Source: a virus | Virus record (IMG/VR): IMGVR_UViG_3300022538_000264 | Coordinates: 1-20,125 of that record | DNA length: 20,125 nucleotides | Strand: one strand, 5' to 3' | The notes under the pieces: generated by a model | Databases searched by the model: none | What the model saw: only the letters and a program-made list of their open reading frames with translations | Told to the model about the DNA's origin: nothing | Translations under genes and position numbers: made by a program | Shown: positions 14,108 through 19,976 of the stretch, in pieces | How positions within the stretch are numbered: position 1 is the stretch's first letter | Layout of the letters: each line of letters starts with the position of its first letter

Positions 14108-14648
14108 TTATCCACCTCTTATGAAAATCATATAAATCTTTATCATTTACTATTGTGTAGTCTTCAATATGATCATTTTCGGAATAATTCCCCGATCCTG
14201 ATATTGTTATAAAATTTTTGCATGTTTTAATAATTGTTATTTTGCTATGGTTATATGCTGTTGAAAAACTCATATGTTTTGTTTGTTTGATTATATTTTC
14301 TATTTCTGACGCCTTTTGCCCTAGCAACATGTTATAGTTTTGCGAGAGCACCATATGGACCTTTTTGATATTACCGTCTTTTATTTGTTTGCTTATTAAT
14401 TTTGCGGCCTTTATTCCCATTCGATATGTTGATATATACATTTCATCAATAACACCATAGTTTTTAATAATCCATTCAGTAAATGCATGCCTTGTTATTT
14501 TTTTTTGCGTTACTATAGTGTATAATGTTTTTGGTTTTATTTCATTACCAATCAAATCTTCTATATTTGATATCTTGCATTTCTGAAGGAACTCATATTT
14601 AATTGCCTTTGCTTTGTCCTTCATCATTTTTATATCATTTTCTATCAT
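14085..14648 (-). CDS. PLD-like (HKD) protein next to terminase
   Basis: 187 aa. The C-terminal half carries a phospholipase-D-like signature: H134-S-K136 in AYNHSKITII, then GSGN (151-154) in FITISGSGNYSEN, then IEDYTIVND. This is the HxK...GSxN arrangement of one-HKD nucleases such as Nuc/BfiI types. The Asp normally four residues after K136 is not evident (K141), so activity may be altered. The N-terminal third is helical and basic. A DNA-processing or packaging-linked role is an inference from its place before TerS. The start is uncertain because no good ribosome binding site precedes ATG 14646-14648. Confidence 0.72.
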   Translation of the reverse strand: MIENDIKMMKDKAKAIKYEFLQKCKISNIEDLIGNEIKPKTLYTIVTQKKITRHAFTEWIIKNYGVIDEMYISTYRMGIKAAKLISKQIKDGNIKKVHMVLSQNYNMLLGQKASEIENIIKQTKHMSFSTAYNHSKITIIKTCKNFITISGSGNYSENDHIEDYTIVNDKDLYDFHKRWINGTSEKV

Positions 14649-14689
14649 TCCTATATTTTAACTCTTTTCTAGTAGTATGTCTAATCCAC

Positions 14690-14720
14690 AATAATTAGAC
14701 GGTATAAAAGTCTAATTATT
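14690..14720. repeat. 11-bp inverted repeat upstream of the PLD-like and TerS genes
   Basis: AATAATTAGAC (14690-14700), 9-nt loop, GTCTAATTATT (14710-14720). It overlaps the stop of the 70-aa gene. AT-rich; it could be a transcript 3' end or a protein site. A further GTCTAAT copy is at 14680-14686. Confidence 0.55.
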
Positions 14721-14928
14721 CTCTGTCTCTATATTGCATAATCACAAATCTTACCCAGTCAGTTGGTTTCCTGTGGTTGGTTGCTGACTCTGATTCATAC
14801 GCTCTCAGCGCCCTTACTGTGATTTCTTGCGGATTGTTGAGAATAGATCGTGCTATTTTATTCAGTTCATCACAGAACGCCTGCTGGTTCAGTTTCCCTC
14901 TGGTTGTTTTTATTTCTGATGCTTTCAA
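14716..14928 (-). CDS. Small possible DNA-binding protein
   Basis: 70 aa, starting MKASEIKTTRGKLNQQAFCD with a GGGAG box. Helical, with KLNQQAFCDELNKIARSILN and then ITVRALRAYESES, the layout of an HTH-like domain (about residues 12-52), ending KPTDWVRFVIMQYRD. No firm family. It is the last gene before the packaging module and could be a regulator or a TerS-associated factor; both are inference. Confidence 0.62.
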   Translation of the reverse strand: MKASEIKTTRGKLNQQAFCDELNKIARSILNNPQEITVRALRAYESESATNHRKPTDWVRFVIMQYRDRE

Positions 14929-14943
14929 AGTGTCTCCCTTAAT

Positions 14944-14980
14944 AATAAAATTACTGACCGCCTCCAGGTATGAAGACGGC
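14944..14980 (-). terminator. Possible intrinsic terminator after the 137-aa gene
   Basis: Minus strand stem GCCGTCTTC / GGAGGCGGT (three G-T pairs), 6-nt loop, then CAGTAATTTTATT. It sits 11 nt after a stop codon. Imperfect stem and delayed T-rich tract make it moderate evidence. Confidence 0.5.
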
Positions 14981-14990
14981 TGTAAGATGA

Positions 14991-15404
14991 TTATTTTAAC
15001 ATTTCTGCTATTGCTGAAATTTTAGATGCTGATTCTTCACGAGTAGAAAACTTTTCCAGTGTTGAAAACAATTCCTCAAGTGCTTTTTGGACATCTGACA
15101 GATTTATGTAATCGATCATATACCTTTCACACTTTTTACTCATGTCGTATTGATCAATAATAAATAATTCACATTCTCCGTGTATTACGGCAAGTTCTAA
15201 TTTTGAATATTCGCTAGACCATTTCGGACCAGATCCATAACCATTAGCTTCCGAGGCTCTGAATTTGATATCAATGCTAGTCCTTACATTCACATTGTCT
15301 GTTTTTTCTTCAATCCAACTCATAACATCATAAAGATCGTCTAATGTACTTTTTGTAACATTTTTTCTACTCTCAAAAGTCTTAACAATTTTCTGTGCAT
15401 CCAT
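14991..15404 (-). CDS. Unknown protein of the NTase-linked operon
   Basis: 137 aa from ATG 15402-15404, chosen because GGAGG lies 7 nt before it. The in-frame ATG at 15443 has no such box. It starts MDAQKIVKTFESRKNVTKST. It is acidic and helical at both ends, with a beta-like middle (ELAVIHGECELFIIDQYD) and a C-terminal helix ending LEKFSTREESASKISAIAEM. No family recognised. Third gene of a short operon that begins with the nucleotidyltransferase-fold gene; a hairpin follows its stop. Confidence 0.62.
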   Translation of the reverse strand: MDAQKIVKTFESRKNVTKSTLDDLYDVMSWIEEKTDNVNVRTSIDIKFRASEANGYGSGPKWSSEYSKLELAVIHGECELFIIDQYDMSKKCERYMIDYINLSDVQKALEELFSTLEKFSTREESASKISAIAEMLK

Positions 15405-15450
15405 CTGGACACCTCCATGTTTTTTATTATCCTGCATCTGCAAGATTTAT

Positions 15451-15488
15451 ATCCAGTGCCGGAATCGAACCGGCAAACCATTCTGGAT
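15451..15488 (-). other. tRNA-like minihelix (T-arm plus acceptor-like stem)
   Basis: Minus strand: ATCCAG, 8-nt link, GCCGG-TTCGATT-CCGGC, A, CTGGAT. The inner hairpin is a perfect tRNA T-arm (5-bp stem, TTCRA loop). The outer 6-bp stem mimics an acceptor stem. D- and anticodon arms are absent because the bases before it are coding. It could be a tRNA-derived attP core (3' end of a tRNA) or a decayed tRNA piece. It lies between two genes and overlaps a stop codon by one base. Confidence 0.55.
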
Positions 15489-15877
15489 TAACTTGCCCAT
15501 TCTTCCCGTGAACATATCTTCCAATTTTCACCATCAAAAGTGTGTCCATCACATGTCAAAATAGATTCTTCGTCATAACTCCATACTTCACATGTTCCAT
15601 TTTCGGGTTCTTTCCCTTCAATCGGAAGGCCAGTTAAATCATTTAGACAGTAATAACTAAATTTATCTTCATAAAGTATATGGCTATCAAAATAATTAAG
15701 AATATCGCACAATCCAGACAGCCCACCGAAATCATATAAAGTTTTAGCTGTTTCGATTAAATCAAGATTTTTCACATACTCCCATGATTCAGATAAATAC
15801 TCAGGTGTTTTCCCACAATTCCCTTTAGCCATCATAGCGGCAACTTTCATTACGTCACTTCTTGTATATTTTTCCAT
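15488..15877 (-). CDS. Unknown acidic protein downstream of NTase-fold gene
   Basis: 129 aa, starting MEKYTRSDVMKVAAMMAKGN with an AAGGAGATTAGAG box; the NTase-fold gene ends 11 nt upstream, so they are co-transcribed. The N-terminal half is helical (SESWEYVKNLDLIETAKTLY). The C-terminal half is acidic with several Cys and Trp (CEVWSYDEESILTCDGHTFD, ending WKICSREEWAS). No known family. A partner of the NTase-fold protein, as in two-gene toxin-antitoxin or modulator pairs, is possible but unproven. Confidence 0.6.
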   Translation of the reverse strand: MEKYTRSDVMKVAAMMAKGNCGKTPEYLSESWEYVKNLDLIETAKTLYDFGGLSGLCDILNYFDSHILYEDKFSYYCLNDLTGLPIEGKEPENGTCEVWSYDEESILTCDGHTFDGENWKICSREEWAS

Positions 15878-15888
15878 CTCTAATCTCC

Positions 15889-16296
15889 TTAAAACTTTAC
15901 ACTTTCAATAATTTTTTCTACTTCTGTAATTTCTCCAGCTTCGATATATTTTTTAGCTATATCAAAATTACAGACACCATTCATTTTTCTAACAAGAAAT
16001 TTTATGTCAAATTCTTTTGTATCGGCTTTGTCAAAGTTCATATTTTTACAATGCTGAACAAATGTGAATACTGACATATCAAGAAGGGATTGAAGAGATA
16101 CTTCATCACTGTTTAAATCCATGTTCCATATTTCTGTATAAAATGGATGATTTGCAGCGTTTACAATATCGTCTTCAGAATCATGTATAAAAAGTCTTGA
16201 ATCGGATTCGTCAAAAATAAGATAATCAACATCATCTGTATATCTTGATGATCCTAAATCTCTTAATTTCTGTCCACCAATCATTTTTTTTACCAT
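15889..16296 (-). CDS. Minimal nucleotidyltransferase-fold protein
   Basis: 135 aa. The start has IGG (residues 6-8), followed ten residues later by SRYTDDVDYLI (17-27): the hGG...RxTxDxD layout of NTase-fold proteins (DUF6036/AbiEii-like), with D22 and D24 as metal-binding candidates. Later, ADTKEFDIKFLVRKM (91-105) resembles the KD..Di.fLl segment of the same group. These enzymes transfer nucleotides to proteins, RNA or small molecules, and some are toxins. It is shorter than usual (often 200 aa or more), so it is a minimal version. It has an AGGG box, its own promoter region with repeated operators, and is the first gene of its operon. Family call is by motif; the reaction is unknown. Confidence 0.65.
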   Translation of the reverse strand: MVKKMIGGQKLRDLGSSRYTDDVDYLIFDESDSRLFIHDSEDDIVNAANHPFYTEIWNMDLNSDEVSLQSLLDMSVFTFVQHCKNMNFDKADTKEFDIKFLVRKMNGVCNFDIAKKYIEAGEITEVEKIIESVKF

Positions 16297-16321
16297 CTTT
16301 CTTCCCTCACTTTCTATACTA

Positions 16322-16352
16322 AGTATACTACATTTTTACTCTCTTGTGTTAT
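16322..16352 (-). promoter_or_regulatory. Putative promoter of the NTase operon
   Basis: Minus strand -10 TATACT (16322-16327), with AACACA at the -35 position (16345-16350) at 17-nt spacing. The -35 is a poor match, so help from a bound protein would be expected. It leads into an untranslated leader of about 20 nt with a GAGGGAAG box. Confidence 0.45.
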
Positions 16353-16384
16353 GTATGTGGGGTTTATTTACTCTTTTGTGTTAT
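16335..16384. repeat. Tandem 18-bp direct repeats, putative operators
   Basis: TTTACTCTCTTGTGTTAT at 16335-16352 and TTTACTCTTTTGTGTTAT at 16367-16384, one mismatch, 32 bp apart (about three helical turns). They lie in the noncoding stretch upstream of the NTase operon. The rest of 16385-16519 shows no gene that can be supported, only a frame of 16 codons at best. Confidence 0.7.
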
Positions 16385-16519
16385 TTTATTTAGGAAAGTA
16401 CTTAACAGATGTTAGTATAAGGCTTTTGTATTTTGCTGTCTAATGTGCGGAATTTCTAAGATATTAACCACTCGATTAAATCAATCATTATTTGTTTCTT
16501 TATCATGTAAACCTGGTAT

Positions 16520-16954
16520 TTAATCTCTTAAATCATTGTTTAATTCCTTTATCTGTTGTTCTAGTTCTTTGATGATTAACTGACTACCGTCAAATGCTAA
16601 CTCCATGCTTTTAAAGTCTTTCTTCAACTCTTCAATCTCTGCCTGTTGTTTCTTAATCTTCTTATCTCTATTTTCTAAGATACGGGCTGTGCCTTCAGAG
16701 ACTTTTCTCAGGTTTATATTTAGTTGGTCAATTAGTTTTTGAGATTTCTGTTGAGCTGATTTATACCCTTCCTCAAATATTGTTGTAAAATCATTGTGAT
16801 CAATGGGCTCACCAATATTGGTGCTATAATATAGCTCCATTGATAAATCTCTTATCTCATTTTCTTGGATAAGTTTTGATTCATTTTCCATTTCCAACGC
16901 TCCAATAATATCTCTTTGTATTCCGGTATATTCTGGCATATCAATCTTTTTCAT
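16520..16954 (-). CDS. Coiled-coil protein, unknown
   Basis: 144 aa, starting MKKIDMPEYTGIQRDIIGAL with a CGGAG box. Residues about 68-142 form a long coiled coil (AQQKSQKLIDQLNINLRKVS, ENRDKKIKKQQAEIEELKKD, IIKELEQQIKELNNDL). The N-terminal part is acidic. No recognised domain. It lies 12 nt after the small membrane protein gene in the early-type block. Confidence 0.72.
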   Translation of the reverse strand: MKKIDMPEYTGIQRDIIGALEMENESKLIQENEIRDLSMELYYSTNIGEPIDHNDFTTIFEEGYKSAQQKSQKLIDQLNINLRKVSEGTARILENRDKKIKKQQAEIEELKKDFKSMELAFDGSQLIIKELEQQIKELNNDLRD

Positions 16955-16966
16955 TTTTTACTCCGT

Positions 16967-17107
16967 TTATCCATGGTGTACCACCCATGCAATTACACCC
17001 AAAACAATTACAGAAAGTACGGCCCAGGTTAACCCGTGCGTGAATTTCTTAAATGTCCCTTCTGATTTTAGTATAACGATTATCGATTCAAGAATTATTT
17101 TTATCAT
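16967..17107 (-). CDS. Small single-TM protein
   Basis: 46 aa, starting MIKIILESIIVILKSEGTFK. A hydrophobic segment GLTWAVLSVIVLGVIAWVV at about residues 25-43 should span the membrane. It overlaps the end of the previous gene by about 20 nt. An in-frame ATG two codons upstream (17111-17113) is an alternative start; the ribosome binding site is weak for both. Function unknown. Confidence 0.5.
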   Translation of the reverse strand: MIKIILESIIVILKSEGTFKKFTHGLTWAVLSVIVLGVIAWVVHHG

Positions 17108-17432
17108 GTTCATGTCTCGCTTTTACTTTCTCATTTATCAACCGTATATTTTCTAGCCTTAACTCACTGTTTAATTCTCTCTGTTTTCTTAGCAATTCCC
17201 ATAGATGTTCTATCTCTCTGTTTTTTGCTGTTACTTTCCCAGAAAGAATAGCGTTCCTTGTCGGAGATTCTAGTTTCTTAACTTTTCCGGCTAATCCGAT
17301 ATGCTGTACCCTTGATGATATGTAAGGCAGTCTCTCGTTTAATCCATCTGCGCAAAATCTGCCGCCTTTCAGCTTGTAATTCTCTTTTAGAAAAGTATCT
17401 ATTTCTTCCAGTCTTTCTTTTGATCTTTTCAT
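17088..17432 (-). CDS. Helical protein with C-terminal coiled coil, unknown
   Basis: 114 aa from ATG 17430-17432, chosen because AAGGTGG precedes it and the stop of the previous gene overlaps that box. An in-frame GTG further up is less likely. Starts MKRSKERLEEIDTFLKENYK. The first half has an HTH-like pattern (GGRFCADGLNERLPYISSRV, about residues 25-44). The second half is a coiled coil (IEHLWELLRKQRELNSELRL, NIRLINEKVKARHEHDK). It could be a DNA-binding protein; function not known. Confidence 0.68.
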   Translation of the reverse strand: MKRSKERLEEIDTFLKENYKLKGGRFCADGLNERLPYISSRVQHIGLAGKVKKLESPTRNAILSGKVTAKNREIEHLWELLRKQRELNSELRLENIRLINEKVKARHEHDKNNS

Positions 17433-17434
17433 TT

Positions 17435-17560
17435 TTACCACCTTTTAAATAATGCCGGACTCTGAACCTCTTCTGGAGTCCGGCAAGGAGAATCATCAAC
17501 ATGAGAAATACAGACCTGTTTGTTTAAAACAACAATTCTATTTTCCAAATGTTCACCCAT
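17435..17560 (-). CDS. Small protein, probable, start uncertain
   Basis: 41 aa from ATG 17558-17560: MGEHLENRIVVLNKQVCISH to QSPALFKRW. No ribosome binding site precedes this ATG. The same frame stays open upstream to the end of the previous gene (LKQSLPAFRDAIKCTGSIAR) and looks protein-like, so an unusual start (CTG or a coupled event) could give a longer form of about 60 aa. Its TAA lies 2 nt before the next start, inside that gene's ribosome binding site region. The hairpin 17454-17484 is inside it. Confidence 0.5.
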   Translation of the reverse strand: MGEHLENRIVVLNKQVCISHVDDSPCRTPEEVQSPALFKRW

Positions 17561-17616
17561 GCGGGCTATACTGCCAGTGCATTTGATTGCATCCCTAAAG
17601 GCTGGCAGTGATTGTT

Positions 17617-17883
17617 TTAATTAGTACCAAAAAACTGTTTTCCTTCCTCCTCTTGTTCGCCTTCTCTTTCGGCTTCATCAAAAAGTCCCATCTGTCCGGC
17701 TGCTTCATCAATTTTATGCTGTGCAAAACTTATATTCAAAGCCACCGTCTTGTTCTGTGCCATTGCAAGGGTTGCGGTTTTATCAATAAGAGGGACATCA
17801 AATGTTATCCTCATAGTCCCGCCCTTTGCTGCCATTGTTGCAACTTTAATTACTTCGCCTTTAATAAAATATTCTGACTGCAT
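17617..17883 (-). CDS. Small conserved-looking protein, unknown
   Basis: 88 aa, starting MQSEYFIKGEVIKVATMAAK with a strong GGAGGTGG box. The N-terminal 50 residues are beta-like (KGEVIKVATMAAKGGTMRIT, FDVPLIDKTATLA). A helix with IDEAAGQMGLFDEAEREGEQ and an acidic tail follow. The LFDE-type acidic tail and small beta domain resemble proteins found in phage recombination or replication blocks, but no function can be named. Confidence 0.68.
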   Translation of the reverse strand: MQSEYFIKGEVIKVATMAAKGGTMRITFDVPLIDKTATLAMAQNKTVALNISFAQHKIDEAAGQMGLFDEAEREGEQEEEGKQFFGTN

Positions 17884-17918
17884 TCGCCACCTCCATAATA
17901 TATTAATCCTATACAGGA

Positions 17919-18077
17919 TTATTTACTCTGTGCCCATTTAAAAATACAAAAAGCTTTGTTTGTTTCAGAGCTCCGGTAATATGTCCCTTTTCCGGCAAGA
18001 AATGAGAAATCATAGTTGAGATCATTCCTTTTACAGAACGATTCGAATTTTTTTTGTTCTTTTTGATTATCTATCAT
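17919..18077 (-). CDS. Small basic protein, unknown
   Basis: 52 aa, MIDNQKEQKKFESFCKRNDL to SSETNKAFCIFKWAQSK. The ATG has a clean AGGTGG box, and a TATAAT lies 18 nt further up inside the end of the zinc protein gene, so it probably has its own promoter. No family recognised. Confidence 0.6.
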   Translation of the reverse strand: MIDNQKEQKKFESFCKRNDLNYDFSFLAGKGTYYRSSETNKAFCIFKWAQSK

Positions 18078-18095
18078 TTTTTACCACCTATCTCT

Positions 18096-18115
18096 ATTAT
18101 ATCACATTGTGTTAT
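18096..18115 (-). promoter_or_regulatory. Putative promoter with ATAACACA motif
   Basis: Minus strand ATAACACA (18108-18115), 6 nt, TATAAT (18096-18101), overlapping the end of the zinc protein gene. No good TTGACA is present upstream. The same arrangement occurs in the Rha promoter. Confidence 0.5.
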
Positions 18116-18785
18116 TTACATTCACGCCTTTTTTCATCTTATCAACCATTTCTTTGACTGTTTCGTTTAAAGGCTTAACAAATGTTAACCAGGGTTGAGC
18201 CAGCTCCCCTGATTTATATTTTTGCGTTGTTCCTTGTGGATCTGCCCGATACATCATCATTTGTCTGCAGCATTCTTTACACTGGCAAAATCCACATGAT
18301 TGGTCTTGTTTTTTCCCATACTGCTCGCAATTAATTGCAGTCATCCAATCCCCATTTTTTTTAATATCACCGTATATTGTGCAATATAAACAATCCTCTT
18401 TTACATCAATATAATTATCTGGAAGGATTTCATCTGTTTGGATAGATGAAATAAGATTCCCGCATTCTGGACATGCCCGTCCCAATTTTGAGTAACAGGA
18501 TCCGCATTTATCACATTTAAGCCATACCGGAGCACGTTTTTTATTCTTCTTTTCCACCTCAATCATAAAGTTATTTTTTTCTGCAAAATCATAAGCCAGA
18601 TATAATTTAAAAGGAGTATTGAACTTATGCTTTCTTACAATATGGTCATATACATCAGAAAGGTTTGGCTCTTTACATTTCCCGGCAAAGGTGCTTATTT
18701 GAGCATAAAAAGCACTATTCACATCTTCATCTTTTGATTTATATGTAGATACCATATCAGATATAAAAATCTCTTTTGTCATCAT
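18102..18785 (-). CDS. Cysteine-rich zinc protein, unknown
   Basis: 227 aa, starting MMTKEIFISDMVSTYKSKDE, overlapping the previous stop. The N-terminal third (1-75) is helical (EDVNSAFYAQISTFAGKCKE, VYDHIVRKHKFNTPFKLYLA). It then has a zinc ribbon CDKCGSCYSKLGRACPECG (C91, C94, C105, C108), a pair CLYC (132, 135), and a cluster CGFCQCKECC (164-173). It follows the DnaD-like replication gene, so a role in replication or DNA loading (loader- or primase-like accessory) is possible. No specific family seen. Confidence 0.7.
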   Translation of the reverse strand: MMTKEIFISDMVSTYKSKDEDVNSAFYAQISTFAGKCKEPNLSDVYDHIVRKHKFNTPFKLYLAYDFAEKNNFMIEVEKKNKKRAPVWLKCDKCGSCYSKLGRACPECGNLISSIQTDEILPDNYIDVKEDCLYCTIYGDIKKNGDWMTAINCEQYGKKQDQSCGFCQCKECCRQMMMYRADPQGTTQKYKSGELAQPWLTFVKPLNETVKEMVDKMKKGVNVNNTM

Positions 18786-19333
18786 CTGCCGTATTTCTCC
18801 TGTAATCTATCAAAAGAGGACCGTTTATCTTTTTCTTGATTTGGTTTTGATTCTGAAGGCTTAATATATGATTCTGATTCACATAGATATTCAGAGAAAT
18901 GTGTTGCAGAGAATAATGTAGACGGTCTAAGATATTCAGCCATTTTTGACCCTTTCCATATAATAGCTTTATGATCAATGACCTTCTTAAAATCCTCTAC
19001 AGAGAACTTTTCTTTCAGTCGGGCATTGATCATCCTTTTAACTGCTGTCGTCTCTCTGTAGCCTGTCAGTGATTGATTCCCGGTCATTTTACGCTTTGCA
19101 TCGTTTAGATAACGAAGGATTACTTTTATATCGGATATTTCTAATTTCGGTTCAAAAAGGGTTAATATATCATCTGCAAAATCATCTATTGAATCACTTT
19201 CTTCTGAAGGGGAAAAATCATCTTCAGTCATAGTACCATAAGACCAAGCACTCCAGACTCTATCACAATAGTAATTACCTTTAAGGTTTTCAACAATTAT
19301 TCTCTTGAGATCTTCTCTTCTGCTCTTTTCCAT
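18782..19333 (-). CDS. DnaD-like replication protein (Phg_2220_C-type C-terminus)
   Basis: 183 aa from ATG 19331-19333, chosen because AAGGATTGAT precedes it and it follows the previous stop by 1 nt; an upstream in-frame ATG at 19357 lies inside that gene. The C-terminal part (about residues 87-150) matches the conserved phage C-terminal domain: TGYRETTAVKRMINARLKEK, DFKKVIDHKAIIWKGSKMAE, YLRPSTLFSATHFSEYL, with RPSTLF at 136-141. Proteins with this domain load or recruit the replicative helicase at phage origins. The N-terminal part is acidic and not a clear wHTH. Confidence 0.8.
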   Translation of the reverse strand: MEKSRREDLKRIIVENLKGNYYCDRVWSAWSYGTMTEDDFSPSEESDSIDDFADDILTLFEPKLEISDIKVILRYLNDAKRKMTGNQSLTGYRETTAVKRMINARLKEKFSVEDFKKVIDHKAIIWKGSKMAEYLRPSTLFSATHFSEYLCESESYIKPSESKPNQEKDKRSSFDRLQEKYGR

Positions 19334-19334
19334 A

Positions 19335-19655
19335 TCAATCCTTATACGGCTTAACAAACAAACCGATTTTAGTATAGTAAACCCTTACTTGATTTATCCC
19401 TTTGTAATGCTCTTTGTACCATTCCCCAGGAATCCCGACACAGCTCCGATGCTCTGGGGAATACACTTTCCGAGACCCCAACCTCTTAAACCCTTTTTCT
19501 GCTGGTAATATGTTTGACTGGGAATAGAAAAGAGTATCACCATTTTCATAAATCTCTGCTTGCCCGGATTCAAGCCCGATAAATTCCCCCATAAAATTGA
19601 TCCTTGCTGTAAATCGTGGAGAAGGGGACATATAAATATTTTGTTTTTTCAGCAT
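19335..19655 (-). CDS. Unknown protein in early-type block
   Basis: 106 aa, starting MLKKQNIYMSPSPRFTARIN with an AGGAGATAAAGA box. Alpha/beta mix with a beta-rich first half (RINFMGEFIGLESGQAEIYE) and an end VRVYYTKIGLFVKPYKD. Its stop is 1 nt from the start of the replication gene. No family recognised. Confidence 0.68.
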   Translation of the reverse strand: MLKKQNIYMSPSPRFTARINFMGEFIGLESGQAEIYENGDTLFYSQSNILPAEKGFKRLGSRKVYSPEHRSCVGIPGEWYKEHYKGINQVRVYYTKIGLFVKPYKD

Positions 19656-19658
19656 TCT

Positions 19659-19976
19659 TTATCTCCTATCTAATATTTGCTGTGTTATTTCTTGTCTGAT
19701 TGCTTCTACATGAGCCTCTATAAGCTCAGTTTTGTTTGGAGACATTTGTACAGCACTATTACAATCTCCGCTGTGTGTGAGCTCCATATTAAGTTCGTGG
19801 TGGATAATTTCTTTTCCATATTTCTTTATTGTCCAGCGCCTTTGAGGTATTTTGTGGGCAAGCTCTATTTTATCGGATACTTTAAATAATTCGCCACATC
19901 CGGCACACCGGCCGTTTTGCTCTGAAAGCTTTCTTGCTTTCATTTCCTGTATATTTTCTTGTTCATAAAAGTTCAT
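19659..19976 (-). CDS. Small HNH nuclease
   Basis: 105 aa, starting MNFYEQENIQEMKARKLSEQ with an AAAAGGA box. Zinc pair C24-AG-C27, then LAHKIPQRR with A40-H41, HH (59-60), N63, H68 and CN (72-73): the layout of HNH domains with a zinc-bound core. Typical of small phage HNH enzymes that act on DNA ends or junctions in replication or packaging. It overlaps the previous gene by about 14 nt. Confidence 0.78.
   Translation of the reverse strand: MNFYEQENIQEMKARKLSEQNGRCAGCGELFKVSDKIELAHKIPQRRWTIKKYGKEIIHHELNMELTHSGDCNSAVQMSPNKTELIEAHVEAIRQEITQQILDRR

Noticed and set aside
15451-15525. Complete tRNA gene on the minus strand
   Set aside because: Only the T-arm and an acceptor-like stem are present; the bases where D and anticodon arms should be encode the end of the 129-aa protein.
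17454-17484. 9-bp hairpin GCCGGACTC/GAGTCCGGC as a terminator
   Set aside because: It lies inside a coding frame and is followed only by ATTATTT on the minus strand; the loop is 13 nt. Probably not a terminator, though it could affect translation of the next gene.
17278-17502. 74-codon minus-strand frame
   Set aside because: It overlaps the 114-aa gene and the 41-aa gene in another frame and is Arg/Lys-rich without a ribosome binding site.
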